Source of the DNA: Occallatibacter savannae
Lineage (GTDB): Bacteria; Acidobacteriota; Terriglobia; Terriglobales; Acidobacteriaceae
NCBI RefSeq assembly: GCF_003131205.1
Contig: NZ_QFFY01000007.1
Location: 186,001 to 250,000 of the forward strand
DNA length: 64,000 nt
Reading direction: 5' to 3'
Made by a program: the position numbers and the translations under genes. A model generated the notes under the pieces. It searched no databases and was not told the DNA's origin. It worked only from the letters and a program-made list of their open reading frames with translations. This document shows positions 45,093-53,797 of this stretch, in pieces (position 1 is the stretch's first letter; the number at the start of each line of letters is the position of its first letter).

Positions 45093-47657
45093 CTATTCCT
45101 CGCGCAGCACCTCGAGCGGACGCAATCCGAGTATGCGATAGCTGGCAATCCAACCGGTCGCCGTCGCCAGGATCGCCGTTCCAACCAGCGCCACCCCTGC
45201 TGCTCGCCAATCAATATGGAATCCAATCTCGAGCCTGCGCAGCAACACCCGTGTCAGTAGATTCGCGAACACCACCCCCACCGAACCAGCCAGTAGCCCC
45301 AGCACGCTGAACTCGACGCTGAACGTCCGCACGATGCGCATCCGCGTCGCCCCCAGCGTCTTCAGCACCACGGCTTCCCGCATCCTTCTGAATCGCGCGC
45401 TCGCAATGCTCGATGCCAGAATCATCAGGCCTGCGAGAATCGAAAAGCCGGCCAGAAATCGCACGACAAACATGATCTGATCGACCACGTTCTCAATCCG
45501 AGTCAGCACATCGGCGATGTTGATTACCGAAATTGTTGGATACGCCGCAAATAGTGCGCGCTCCATCTCCGGAACCTTCTTCGCGTCGATGTGCGCGCCG
45601 CCGTACCATGTTGCCTGCTCGCTCTTCAACTGTCCTGAAGGCAACATGAACGAAACCCGGCTCCCAATATGCTGTCCATCGGGTCGGTAAAGAGCTGCAA
45701 CCTTCAGGTTGCGGGTACGCCCGCCCACCTCAAGCTGCACCGCACTCCCAACGCCGAGGTGGAGCCGATCTGCCGTTCCCTTTCCGATCGCGATCTCCTC
45801 CGCACCCGCATCCTTCCACCATCGTCCTGCAAGCACCTTATCCCCTTCCGGAGGCGCGTCAGCCCAGCTTATCTCCGCGTTTTCTAACCATCGCCTGGGG
45901 AAATGCTGATCCTGCATTTGGTCCAGTGTCTTTCCGTTCAGCGTCAAAAAACGCCCCTGCACCACCGGCAGCAAATCCACCTGCGTTGTCACACCGCCCT
46001 GATGTTGGAAGAAAGCCTTCACCCCATCCACTTCATCCGGCGTGATGTCGATCAGGAATACATTCGGCAGCTTCGGCGAAGCCGTCTCGCGTATCTCGCG
46101 CAATAGCGAGCTCTGCATGAGATAGACCGCCAGAATCAGCATCACCCCGGTCCCTAACGATGCAAGTACTGCTGCCGACTGGTTCCCCGGCCTGTACAGA
46201 TTCGCCAGTCCATGCCGCAACGACGAAGGCAGCCGTAGCCGCACCCGGTTCAGAACAAATCGCAGCGTCCGCAAAGCTACCGCCGCAAGCAGCAGCAGAA
46301 CGATCAGAGCAATCGAGAACAGCAGCGCAAACCACCCGCCCACCTTCGCAGAATCGGACAGCGCCCACGCGATGCCGCCCAGCGCTGCGATGACCACCAC
46401 GGCGATCCCAAGCTGCAGCCTCCGCGCCCACCACCGCGCAACCCACTCCTTCGCCGTAGACGGTCCCTGCTCCACCATCCTGCGCAGCACCAGGATCGGT
46501 CGCACAGCCCGCACATCCAGCAGCGGCGGCAAACAGAACAATAGCGTCGTCAGCAACCCCGTTCCAAATCCCGCTCCCACCGCACGCCACGGGAAATGAA
46601 GCACCGTGTGCACCGGCAGCAGTTTCCCGAAAACCGTCGGAAGCGCTTCCATCACCAGTGCGCCGCATCCAACCCCGATCAGCACACCCAGCAGTCCCAA
46701 CGCCATCGTTTGCAGCAAAAAGATCCGCAGCAGGTCCGACGACTGCGCTCCCACCGCCTTCAGAATCGCGAGCATGTCCATCCGCTGTTCCAGATGCGCG
46801 TGCATCGCCATCGCCACGCCGATCGCCCCCAGCACCATCGCGACCAGGCAGATCAGGCTCAGAATCGCCGTCGCGTTGTCTAGCCCCTGGCTCAGCGCAG
46901 GATTCCCCTCTTTGAAATCCATCACCTGCGCATCCGGCAGCACCTCTTCCACTTTCTTGCGAACCGTCGCGTCATCCGCCTGCGCGGGCAACTTCATCAG
47001 CAGCCGATGCGATGCTCGGCTGCCCGGTGCAACCAGCCCTGTACGATCGAGCGCCGCATTTGAAATCATCACGCGCGGACCCATTCCCGCACCCGCGCTG
47101 ATCCTGTCCGGCTCCTGGCTCAGCACAGCTGTAATCTTGAAGCTCCGCCCCCCCAGCCGCAGCGTGTCTCCTACATGCGCGCGCAGCCTGATGAGAAATT
47201 CATCTGCAACCACAGCCGAGTCGCCCGCGAGCGCCTGCTGCAGGCTCATCTGCGGCTCCAACTGCGCCGCCCCATAGAACGGATACATCGCCGGATCAAC
47301 CGCCTTCAGCGAAATCAGCAGCGGCACCGGATCCGGCGCCACCGATGCCATGGAGATTGTTTCCGTAACCCAAGTGCTCTCACTCCCGGCAATCCCCTGC
47401 TTCAACATCGCCAGCTTCTTCAACTCATCCGCGCTGGGCACATGAAAAATCCGCGCACTCAGGTCGCCCGCCATCAGCGAACGCGATTCGGTCATCAGCG
47501 TCGTCCTGAAGCTCTCGCTGAATCCCCGCACCCCCACCAGCGCTGCCACGCCCACAGCCACTGACAACACCACAAACGCGAACTTCCCGGGCGCAGACTT
47601 CAGGTCACGCCAGGCAATCGCCGAGGCCCGTCTCCACCCCAGAGCCCGCTCAGCCAT
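45093..47657 (-). CDS. ybbP: FtsX/MacB-type ABC transporter permease (YbbP-like)
   Basis: An 854-residue inner-membrane permease with the YbbP layout: an N-terminal TM helix (KFAFVVLSVAVGVAALVGVRG), a large periplasmic domain, an FtsX domain of three helices around 265-380 (MHAHLEQRMDMLAILKAVGAQ), a central pair of helices, a second periplasmic domain and a final FtsX domain (ARFRRMREAVVLKTLGATRMRIVR near 755-780). It probably works with YbbA to extract or move hydrophobic molecules at the envelope. It overlaps the ATPase gene by 8 bp. Together with the divergent tesA-like gene this matches the E. coli tesA-ybbA-ybbP locus. Confidence 0.92.
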   Translation of the reverse strand: MAERALGWRRASAIAWRDLKSAPGKFAFVVLSVAVGVAALVGVRGFSESFRTTLMTESRSLMAGDLSARIFHVPSADELKKLAMLKQGIAGSESTWVTETISMASVAPDPVPLLISLKAVDPAMYPFYGAAQLEPQMSLQQALAGDSAVVADEFLIRLRAHVGDTLRLGGRSFKITAVLSQEPDRISAGAGMGPRVMISNAALDRTGLVAPGSRASHRLLMKLPAQADDATVRKKVEEVLPDAQVMDFKEGNPALSQGLDNATAILSLICLVAMVLGAIGVAMAMHAHLEQRMDMLAILKAVGAQSSDLLRIFLLQTMALGLLGVLIGVGCGALVMEALPTVFGKLLPVHTVLHFPWRAVGAGFGTGLLTTLLFCLPPLLDVRAVRPILVLRRMVEQGPSTAKEWVARWWARRLQLGIAVVVIAALGGIAWALSDSAKVGGWFALLFSIALIVLLLLAAVALRTLRFVLNRVRLRLPSSLRHGLANLYRPGNQSAAVLASLGTGVMLILAVYLMQSSLLREIRETASPKLPNVFLIDITPDEVDGVKAFFQHQGGVTTQVDLLPVVQGRFLTLNGKTLDQMQDQHFPRRWLENAEISWADAPPEGDKVLAGRWWKDAGAEEIAIGKGTADRLHLGVGSAVQLEVGGRTRNLKVAALYRPDGQHIGSRVSFMLPSGQLKSEQATWYGGAHIDAKKVPEMERALFAAYPTISVINIADVLTRIENVVDQIMFVVRFLAGFSILAGLMILASSIASARFRRMREAVVLKTLGATRMRIVRTFSVEFSVLGLLAGSVGVVFANLLTRVLLRRLEIGFHIDWRAAGVALVGTAILATATGWIASYRILGLRPLEVLREE

Positions 47658-48369
47658 GCGCGCGTCCGCTCTGTGCTGCTACCTCTCGCGGCTCCGCCGA
47701 CGGCAGCGTGTCTTCCACAATCATTCCGTCCTTCAGCACAATCTTCCGGTCCGCGCGATTTGCAATCTCCGGGTCGTGTGTCACCAGCACCAGCGTCGCC
47801 CCTGCATGCGCATGCCGCTCCAGCAGCAAATCCAGAACAAGATGCCCATTGGAACTGTCCAGATTTCCCGTCGGCTCATCCGCCATCACAATCGGCGGAT
47901 TCACCACAAACGCTCGCGCCAGCGCCACTCTTTGCTGCTCGCCTCCTGAGAGTTGCACCGGATAATGATCCATGCGCTCGCCCAGCCCGACCGCCTGCAA
48001 CAGTTCCCGCGCTTTCCCGAGCCCGTGACCCTGCACATTCAGTTCAAATGGAAGCAGCACATTTTCAAGTGCCGTCAAAGTCGAGATCAATTGATAGGAC
48101 TGAAACACGAAACCAATCTTCCTGCCTCGCACCGACGCAAGCTCAGTCTCCGCCAGGTTGTGTATCGGCGTCCCGTCCAGCCAGATCTCACCCTCGCTCG
48201 GCGTGTCCAGCCCGGCCAGCAGCCCGAGCAGCGTACTCTTGCCGCTTCCACTCGCCCCCACAATCGCCACAAACTGTCCCGCAGGAATACTGAGCGAGAT
48301 CCCCTTCAGAATATCGACGCGCCGCGACCCGTTCTGAATCCACCTCTTCACGTTCCGGACTTCAATCAC
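47650..48369 (-). CDS. ybbA: ABC transporter ATP-binding protein (YbbA/LolD-like)
   Basis: A 239-residue ATPase with all motifs: Walker A GASGSGKS (38-45), Q-loop FVFQSYQL, signature LSGGEQQR, Walker B IVMADEPTGN and H-switch VTHDP. Subfamily features match the YbbA/LolD/MacB type that energises FtsX-fold permeases, and the permease gene follows with an 8-bp overlap. Start ATG at 48369, 88 bp from the divergent esterase gene. Confidence 0.94.
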   Translation of the reverse strand: MIEVRNVKRWIQNGSRRVDILKGISLSIPAGQFVAIVGASGSGKSTLLGLLAGLDTPSEGEIWLDGTPIHNLAETELASVRGRKIGFVFQSYQLISTLTALENVLLPFELNVQGHGLGKARELLQAVGLGERMDHYPVQLSGGEQQRVALARAFVVNPPIVMADEPTGNLDSSNGHLVLDLLLERHAHAGATLVLVTHDPEIANRADRKIVLKDGMIVEDTLPSAEPREVAAQSGRAHG

Positions 48370-48457
48370 CCAGTCAATCCTCCCCGCCGCCCTCTTCCAT
48401 TCTTACGCATCCCGCTAACAGCACGTTCCGGCCTTTACAAACCTTTACACTGATCAT

Positions 48458-49078
48458 GTGGACGTACAACGTCGCTTCTTCGTCTCTGTTTTCGTTTTCT
48501 TTGCTGCGATTCCCATGCTCGCTGCCGTCCCCCCTACGGTCATTTGTTACGGCGACAGCATCACAGCCGGCTACGGCCTCCAGCCCAGCCAGTCCTGGCC
48601 CTCCGCGCTCCAGCGCGATCTCGATCAGCGTGGCTACAAGTACAAGGTTGAGAATCGCGGCACCAGCGGAGCCACCACCAAGGACGCAGTCGCCAACCTG
48701 AGCTCTGTCGTCCAGGCTCACCCCTCCGTGGTGGTCGTTGAGTTCGGCGGCAACGACGGCCTTCGCGGACTCCCTCCCGATCAGACCCGCAAAAACCTCG
48801 ACACCGTTCTCACCACACTTGGAGCCGCCCGCATCAAGGTCCTCCTCGCCGGCATCACCCTGCCCCCCAACTACGGCCCCGACTACATCCAGTCATTCAA
48901 CAAGGTCTTCGCCGATCTCGCCGCAAAACACCACGTCACCTTCATCCCCATGATCTACAAAGACCTCATCAACGTGCCCGGCACCATCCAGCAAGACGGC
49001 ATCCACCCCACGGCTAAAGGCTCAGAAATCATCGCGCGCACAGTCTTGCCCAAGCTCACTCCACTTCTTCGCAAGTAG
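48458..49078 (+). CDS. tesA: Exported SGNH-family arylesterase / lysophospholipase (TesA-like)
   Basis: A 206-residue multifunctional esterase/thioesterase. The GTG at 48458 gives a signal peptide to about residue 23 (IPMLAAV). SGNH blocks are complete: I, CYGDSITAGYG with nucleophile S34; II, NRGTSGATT; III, FGGNDGLRG with N99; V, DGIHP with D180 and H183. Periplasmic location is expected. Divergent from ybbA, reproducing the E. coli gene order, which suggests a shared envelope role. Confidence 0.92.
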   Translation: MDVQRRFFVSVFVFFAAIPMLAAVPPTVICYGDSITAGYGLQPSQSWPSALQRDLDQRGYKYKVENRGTSGATTKDAVANLSSVVQAHPSVVVVEFGGNDGLRGLPPDQTRKNLDTVLTTLGAARIKVLLAGITLPPNYGPDYIQSFNKVFADLAAKHHVTFIPMIYKDLINVPGTIQQDGIHPTAKGSEIIARTVLPKLTPLLRK

Positions 49079-49148
49079 AGCTACCACCAACTCCGTTCCA
49101 GCCTTTACCATCATCCCCATCGACTCTTCCCGATCGAGGTCACTCATC

Positions 49149-50597
49149 GTGCGTTCCCATCTCGCTCTTCTCGCGTTCGTCGTGTGCGTAGTCGCTTCAT
49201 CGCAGACGCGCTTCCCTCCCGACGTCGCTCCCTTCGTCTCGGTCGACGCGCGCACTGTCGTTCTCAACCACGTCCGTGTCATTGACGGCACCGGCGCCGC
49301 TCCCAAAGAGGACCAGACCGTCCTCATCGCCGACGGAAAGATCCAGTCCGTCAGCCCCGCATCTTCCACGCAGGCACCCTCCGGCGCTCAGGTTCTCGAT
49401 CGCACCGGCTACTCCGTAATCCCGGGGCTCGTCGGCATGCACGATCACCTCTACTACACCGGCTCTGCGGCGCTTCAGTTCCGTAATGGACGAATCGAGG
49501 AACCAGGATTTCTTGCGGCGGAACTTCCATACACGGCTCCGCGCCTCTACCTCGCCGCCGGAGTCACCACCATGCGCACCACCGGCAGCGTGGAACCCTA
49601 CACCGATCTCAAAATCAAACATCGCATCGACGCTGGTCTCATGCCGGGCCCGGCACTCGACACGAGCGCTCCCTACCTTGAAGGCCCGCACACCCGCTTC
49701 GCGCAGATGCACGAGCTCACTGGCCCTGAAGACGCCAGACATCTCGTCGACTACTGGGCCTCCGCCGGCATGACATCGTTCAAGGCCTACATGAACATCA
49801 CGCGCGACGAACTCGGCGCCGCCATTCAGCAGGCCCACACACACAGGATGAAACTCACCGGCCACCTCTGCTCCGTCACGTGGCCCGAAGCCATCGCTCT
49901 CGGCATCGACGACCTCGAACACGGCCCAGTCTTTGCCGATACCGAATTCGTCTCCGGCAAGAAAGCCGATGAGTGCCCCAATGGCGGCGCGGCAAGCTGG
50001 TCCACACTCGCCATTGACAGCCCGCAGATCAAAGCCCTCATCGACAACCTGGTCTCGCACCACGTCGCCGTAACGTCCACTCTGCCCGTCTTTGAAGCCT
50101 CGGTGCCACTGCGGCCGCAGCTCCAGCCTCGCGTTCTCCAATCCATGTCCACAGAATCTGCCCAGAGCTACCTCACAGAACGCGCGCAGATCCCGACCAC
50201 CTCACCCATGGCCTCACTGTTGCGCAAGGAAATGGACTTTGAGCTCGCATTTGCAAAAGCCGGCGGCATGCTCCTCGCCGGTCCCGATCCCACCGGCAAC
50301 GGCGGCGTCCTTCCCGGTTTCGGCGATCAGCGCGAAATCGAACTCCTCGTCGAAGCTGGATTCACTCCGCTCCAAGCCATCCACATCGCCACAGAAAACG
50401 GAGCCGTCTACCTCGGTCGCCAGGACCGCATCGGCACCATCGCTCCCGGCAAACAAGCCGACCTCGTCCTGATCAAGGGCGATCCCTCGACGAAGATCGA
50501 AGACATCGAGAACGTCGAAACCATCTTTAAAGCCGGCATCGGCTACGACTCGCAAAAACTCATCGACTCCGTCAAAGGCCAGGTCGGCATCCGCTGA
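49149..50597 (+). CDS. Exported amidohydrolase-superfamily metal-dependent hydrolase
   Basis: A 482-residue hydrolase. GTG start at 49149 with gatcgaggtcac upstream, and a signal peptide of about 18 residues. Metal ligands of the two-metal type can be placed: H98 and H100 (MHDHLY), K212 as the likely carboxylated lysine (FKAYMN), H239 (GHL), H258 (EHGP) and D380 (GPDPTG). The C-terminal IGTIAPGKQADLVLIKGDP is the small beta domain typical of imidazolonepropionase/prolidase-like members. Substrate unknown; exported members often act on dipeptides. The next gene starts 2 bp after the stop. Confidence 0.9.
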   Translation: MRSHLALLAFVVCVVASSQTRFPPDVAPFVSVDARTVVLNHVRVIDGTGAAPKEDQTVLIADGKIQSVSPASSTQAPSGAQVLDRTGYSVIPGLVGMHDHLYYTGSAALQFRNGRIEEPGFLAAELPYTAPRLYLAAGVTTMRTTGSVEPYTDLKIKHRIDAGLMPGPALDTSAPYLEGPHTRFAQMHELTGPEDARHLVDYWASAGMTSFKAYMNITRDELGAAIQQAHTHRMKLTGHLCSVTWPEAIALGIDDLEHGPVFADTEFVSGKKADECPNGGAASWSTLAIDSPQIKALIDNLVSHHVAVTSTLPVFEASVPLRPQLQPRVLQSMSTESAQSYLTERAQIPTTSPMASLLRKEMDFELAFAKAGGMLLAGPDPTGNGGVLPGFGDQREIELLVEAGFTPLQAIHIATENGAVYLGRQDRIGTIAPGKQADLVLIKGDPSTKIEDIENVETIFKAGIGYDSQKLIDSVKGQVGIR

Positions 50598-50599
50598 GC

Positions 50600-51151
50600 A
50601 TGAGACGCTTCATCCTTACCGGCGCACCCGGCTCCGGCAAAACCGCCATCCTGCGCCAGCTTGAGCTCGAGGGCTTCAGCGTCGTCGAAGAAGCTGCAAC
50701 CGACATCATCGCGGCCTCTCAGAACCTCGGAATCCCCGAGCCCTGGAGAAGCGCATCCTTCATCGACGACATCGTCCAACTCCAGCGCGCTCGCCAGCTC
50801 CGCGCCTCGCAGCAGTCAGACCAAATCCAGTTTCACGACCGCTCCGTCATCTGCACCGCCGCCCTCGCAAACTTCCTTGGCTACGGCATCTCACCCACGC
50901 TCAGCGCCGAACTGGAACTAATCAGACGCGAAACAATCTTCGAGAGGCAAGTCTTCTTCATCCGCAACCTCGGCTTCATCACCAACACTGAAGCCCGCCG
51001 CATCACCTTCGAAGAAACCCTACGCTTCGAAAAGGTCCACGAACAAATCTACCGCGCCCACGGCTTCGAACTCGTCTATGTCGATAAGGCTCCGCTGCAG
51101 GATCGAGTGGCGAAAGTTAGATCATTCATCACGACTTACAATTCGCCATGA
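50600..51151 (+). CDS. P-loop NTPase (AAA_28 / NadR-Ttd14-like)
   Basis: A 183-residue P-loop protein of the AAA_28 kind. Walker A is GAPGSGKT (8-15), followed by the helix AILRQLELEGFSVVEEAATDII, which is characteristic of the family. FHDRSVICTAAL holds the likely Walker-B-type Asp, and RRITFEETLRFEKVHEQIYRAHGFELVYV closes the fold. Possibly a kinase of a small metabolite. Its start is 2 bp after the amidohydrolase stop, so the two are translationally coupled. Confidence 0.85.
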   Translation: MRRFILTGAPGSGKTAILRQLELEGFSVVEEAATDIIAASQNLGIPEPWRSASFIDDIVQLQRARQLRASQQSDQIQFHDRSVICTAALANFLGYGISPTLSAELELIRRETIFERQVFFIRNLGFITNTEARRITFEETLRFEKVHEQIYRAHGFELVYVDKAPLQDRVAKVRSFITTYNSP

Positions 51152-51175
51152 ATGCGATCCAAGCTACCCCGCTTT

Positions 51176-51210
51176 TCTGATCACTGAAAACTGATCACTG
51201 ACGACTGCCT
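51176..51210. repeat. Heptad tandem repeat array E (5 units)
   Basis: Units tctgatc, actgaaa, actgatc, actgacg, actgcct. The array ends 1 bp before the truB stop codon (51212), repeating the arrangement seen at 3196/3198. Confidence 0.75.
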
Positions 51211-51211
51211 T

Positions 51212-52090
51212 TTACCCCATGACCACCACCGGCTGAAACAGCGTTCCCGCCACCCTCTTCGCGATTCCCACCAGCTCGCGCTGTCCTGCAAACACCTTCA
51301 CCATCGGCGCCTGCGAGAACTCCGGCAAATTGGCCTGCGCCCCATTCCGCAACTGCCCCAGCACATAATCATCGCCTGAAACCGACGGCATCTCTGTCAG
51401 AAAACTCCGCGGATGGATGCAACTCAATTCCAACGCATCAGAATTTCCAGCAAACGCTTCCAACTCGCCCAGCGTTAGCGCATTCTCGAGCGTAAACACT
51501 CCCGCTCTCGTTCTCCGCAAGCTGCCTAAATGCGCTCCGCACCCCAGATCCTGCCCCAGCTCATGCGCCACCGACCGCACGTATCCGCCCGCGCTAATGC
51601 TCATTGCAAACGCAGCTTCTTCACCCTTCACTGCCGTGATCTCAAACGAACGTATCGTGATCTTCGCCGTCTTCAGCTCAACCGGCTTCCCCGCTCGCGC
51701 CAGCTTGTACGCCGGAGTCCCCGCGATCTTCTTCGCAGAAAAGACCGGCGGCATCTGTTCCATTTCGCCCTTGAATCGACCCGCCGCCGCCCGCACCTGC
51801 TCCAGTGTCAACACAGGATGCGTCTCCACGCCGACACGCTCCCCGTCCGCATCGTACGTGTCCGTCGCCACGCCAAACCGAATCGTCCCCGTGTAGCGCT
51901 TCTCCGCCGCGGAGAAGTACTGCGCCAGACGCGTGAACTTCCCCATCAGCAACGGCAGCACTCCCGTCGCCATCGGATCCAGCGTCCCAAGATGTCCGAT
52001 TGATTTTTCGCCTGTGATCTTGCGCAGCCGGCTCACCACATCGTGGCTCGTCATCCCGCCCGGCTTATCGATAACCAGCAGTCCGTTCAC
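51212..52090 (-). CDS. truB: tRNA pseudouridine-55 synthase
   Basis: It makes pseudouridine 55 in the T loop of tRNAs. 292 residues from a GTG at 52090. Motifs: DKPGGMTSHDVV (8-19), the catalytic block GHLGTLDPMATGVL with D38, KRYTGTIRFGVATDTYDADG, and the QMPPVFSAKKIAGTPAYKLAR stretch. A C-terminal PUA-like region (HPRSFL onward) is short. It is last in the pterin operon, 45 bp after folE. The gene ends against a heptad repeat array. Confidence 0.95.
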   Translation of the reverse strand: MNGLLVIDKPGGMTSHDVVSRLRKITGEKSIGHLGTLDPMATGVLPLLMGKFTRLAQYFSAAEKRYTGTIRFGVATDTYDADGERVGVETHPVLTLEQVRAAAGRFKGEMEQMPPVFSAKKIAGTPAYKLARAGKPVELKTAKITIRSFEITAVKGEEAAFAMSISAGGYVRSVAHELGQDLGCGAHLGSLRRTRAGVFTLENALTLGELEAFAGNSDALELSCIHPRSFLTEMPSVSGDDYVLGQLRNGAQANLPEFSQAPMVKVFAGQRELVGIAKRVAGTLFQPVVVMG

Positions 52091-52135
52091 TCAAACTACT
52101 TTAGACGAACCGACTGCCGGCTAATTCATACCCGC

Positions 52136-52774
52136 TCACAGCCCCGCGTTGCCGTTGTTCGCTCCCCGCACCAGCGACAGGAACTCCGACCGTGTCTCTT
52201 TCTTCTGGAAGCATCCCACCATCGCCGATGTCACCGTCGACGAATGTTGCTTCTCAATCCCCCGCATCATCATGCAGAGGTGCCGCGCCTCAATCACCAC
52301 GCCCACTCCCTGAGGATTGATCGCCTCCTGGATCGTATCCGCGATCTGCCGCGTCAGCCGCTCCTGCACTTGCAGCCTTCGCGCAAACACCTCCACCAGC
52401 CGCGGAATCTTGCTCAGCCCGATCACCTTCCCATTCGGGATGTAGGCAACATGCACCTTGCCGATGAACGGCAGCATGTGGTGCTCGCACAGCGAAAACA
52501 TCTCGATATCTTTCACGATCACCATCTCGTCGTAATCGACATCGAACAAGGCCCCGCGCAAAATCTTCGCCGGATCCTCCTGGTACCCCTTCGTCAGGAA
52601 CGCCATCGACTTCTCGACCCGCTCCGGAGTCCGCACCAGTCCGTCGCGTTTCGGATCCTCTCCCAGCCGCGTCAAAATCTCCCGATACATCTCCTCGGTC
52701 GTGAACTTTCTCAGACCCTCTTCAATCTCCAACACACCGCGAACCGGCTTGTTCATTGCAACTGGCTGCGCCAT
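52136..52774 (-). CDS. folE: GTP cyclohydrolase I, type 1
   Basis: It converts GTP to 7,8-dihydroneopterin triphosphate, the entry to folate, tetrahydropterin and queuosine pathways. 212 residues; the ATG at 52774 has AAGGA 8 nt upstream. Zinc ligands C96 and H99 (SLCEHHMLPFIG) and C167 (RHLCMMMRG) are all present, as are GLSKIPRLVEVFARRLQVQE and QHSSTVTSAMVG. It follows two PTPS/QueD paralogues by about 50 bp, and their substrate is FolE's product, so the operon is coherent. Confidence 0.96.
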   Translation of the reverse strand: MAQPVAMNKPVRGVLEIEEGLRKFTTEEMYREILTRLGEDPKRDGLVRTPERVEKSMAFLTKGYQEDPAKILRGALFDVDYDEMVIVKDIEMFSLCEHHMLPFIGKVHVAYIPNGKVIGLSKIPRLVEVFARRLQVQERLTRQIADTIQEAINPQGVGVVIEARHLCMMMRGIEKQHSSTVTSAMVGCFQKKETRSEFLSLVRGANNGNAGL

Positions 52775-52824
52775 TGTCTTCGTCCTTTCGCCCGGGGAAG
52801 TCAGGCGTCACTCGTTCACCGCTG

Positions 52825-53226
52825 CTATCCACGAAACTCAAAGAAATTGTTCTCGGTCTCTTCCACGCGCACATACTCCAGCTTCCCTGCTGGCAGCGCC
52901 TGTTTCAGAACGTCAAAAACTACTTTAGTAAGATTCTCGGTCGTGGGCACCTGATTCACAAAGAGCGCATCGCAGTTCAAGTTGGTGTGATCAAAGCGGG
53001 CCAGCACGTGTTCCTGCACGGTCTCATCCAGCGTCGCCATGTTCACCACCATCCCGGTCTCCCGGTCCACCTCTCCGCCCACCAGAACCTCAATCACATA
53101 GTTGTGCCCGTGGGGGTTGTTGCACTTCCCATACGTCGCCCGATTCTCAGCATCCGACAGCGACTCCGAATGCAACCGATGGCTCGCGCTCAACATGTAC
53201 CGTCGGCCGAAGTACGCCTTCGCCAT
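52825..53226 (-). CDS. queD: 6-pyruvoyl-tetrahydropterin synthase family, QueD-type (CxxxHGH)
   Basis: A 133-residue T-fold enzyme acting on dihydroneopterin triphosphate. Zinc ligands H16 (SASH), H39 and H41, with catalytic C35 in KCNNPHGHNY: the CxxxHGH spacing is that of QueD (6-carboxytetrahydropterin synthase). Also FDHTNLN and PTTENLTKVV, where the conserved Glu anchors the pterin. Its ATG shares one base with the stop of the upstream paralogue (TGATG). No queC, queE or queF is in the window, so queuosine synthesis is probable but unproved. Confidence 0.88.
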   Translation of the reverse strand: MAKAYFGRRYMLSASHRLHSESLSDAENRATYGKCNNPHGHNYVIEVLVGGEVDRETGMVVNMATLDETVQEHVLARFDHTNLNCDALFVNQVPTTENLTKVVFDVLKQALPAGKLEYVRVEETENNFFEFRG

Positions 53227-53651
53227 CACTGCTCTCCCCGGTACTCGGCGAAAATCTCCGGCGTCTCGTAAACCCGTACCCGGCTCAAGCGCGCTCCACC
53301 CGCTTTGCTCACGGCCGGCTCCAGCCTGTTCCATGCCGCAATCGCGATGTTCTCAGTAGTCGGAATCAGCTTCTTCTCCGCGAACTCCGGCACCTCCAGA
53401 TTCAAGTGCCGGTGATCGAAATCCGCCAGCACCTCATCCTCGATCACATCCTTCAGCCACTTCAAATCCACCACAAACCCCGTCACCGGATCGGCCTCAC
53501 CCGACACCGTCACCTCGAGCGTGTAGTTGTGCCCGTGCCCATTCCGCCGCGCACACCGGCCAAAAACTTCCTCGTTCTTCTCCTCCGACCACGCCTCGTT
53601 CCGGTAATAATGCGAAGCCGAAAACGTGGCCCTCCGCGTCAGTTCGATCAT
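53226..53651 (-). CDS. 6-pyruvoyl-tetrahydropterin synthase family, PTPS-type (CxxxxxHGH)
   Basis: A 141-residue paralogue of the adjacent gene. Zinc ligands H14 (SASHYY), H39 and H41; catalytic C33 lies five residues before HGH (GRCARRNGHGHNY), which is the spacing of animal-type PTPS rather than QueD. FDHRHLN and PTTENIAIA are present. The product may be 6-pyruvoyl-tetrahydropterin or sepiapterin-like compounds. First gene of the operon PTPS-queD-folE-truB, and translationally coupled to queD. Whether the two subunits make different products or a mixed complex is open. Confidence 0.87.
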   Translation of the reverse strand: MIELTRRATFSASHYYRNEAWSEEKNEEVFGRCARRNGHGHNYTLEVTVSGEADPVTGFVVDLKWLKDVIEDEVLADFDHRHLNLEVPEFAEKKLIPTTENIAIAAWNRLEPAVSKAGGARLSRVRVYETPEIFAEYRGEQ

Positions 53652-53776
53652 CCCACCCTCATTCTCTTAGATGCCCTCACAAATGCACTCAACCGCTCGT
53701 CATCGCAATAATCAGCTTTAACCCATCGCTGTATTCGATTCCACTGAATACACTTATGATTCAACATCGCTCTGTG

Positions 53777-53797
53777 TCCCTAGTCCCTAATCCCTGC
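53777..53797. repeat. Heptad tandem repeat array D (3 units), overlapping a stop codon
   Basis: Units tccctag, tccctaa, tccctgc on the plus strand. On the minus strand the array supplies the last codons (GIRD) and the TAG stop of the glycosyltransferase gene. Confidence 0.6.

Noticed and set aside
49197..50141. 314-codon minus-strand open frame
   Set aside because: Antisense to the amidohydrolase, which has all its metal ligands.
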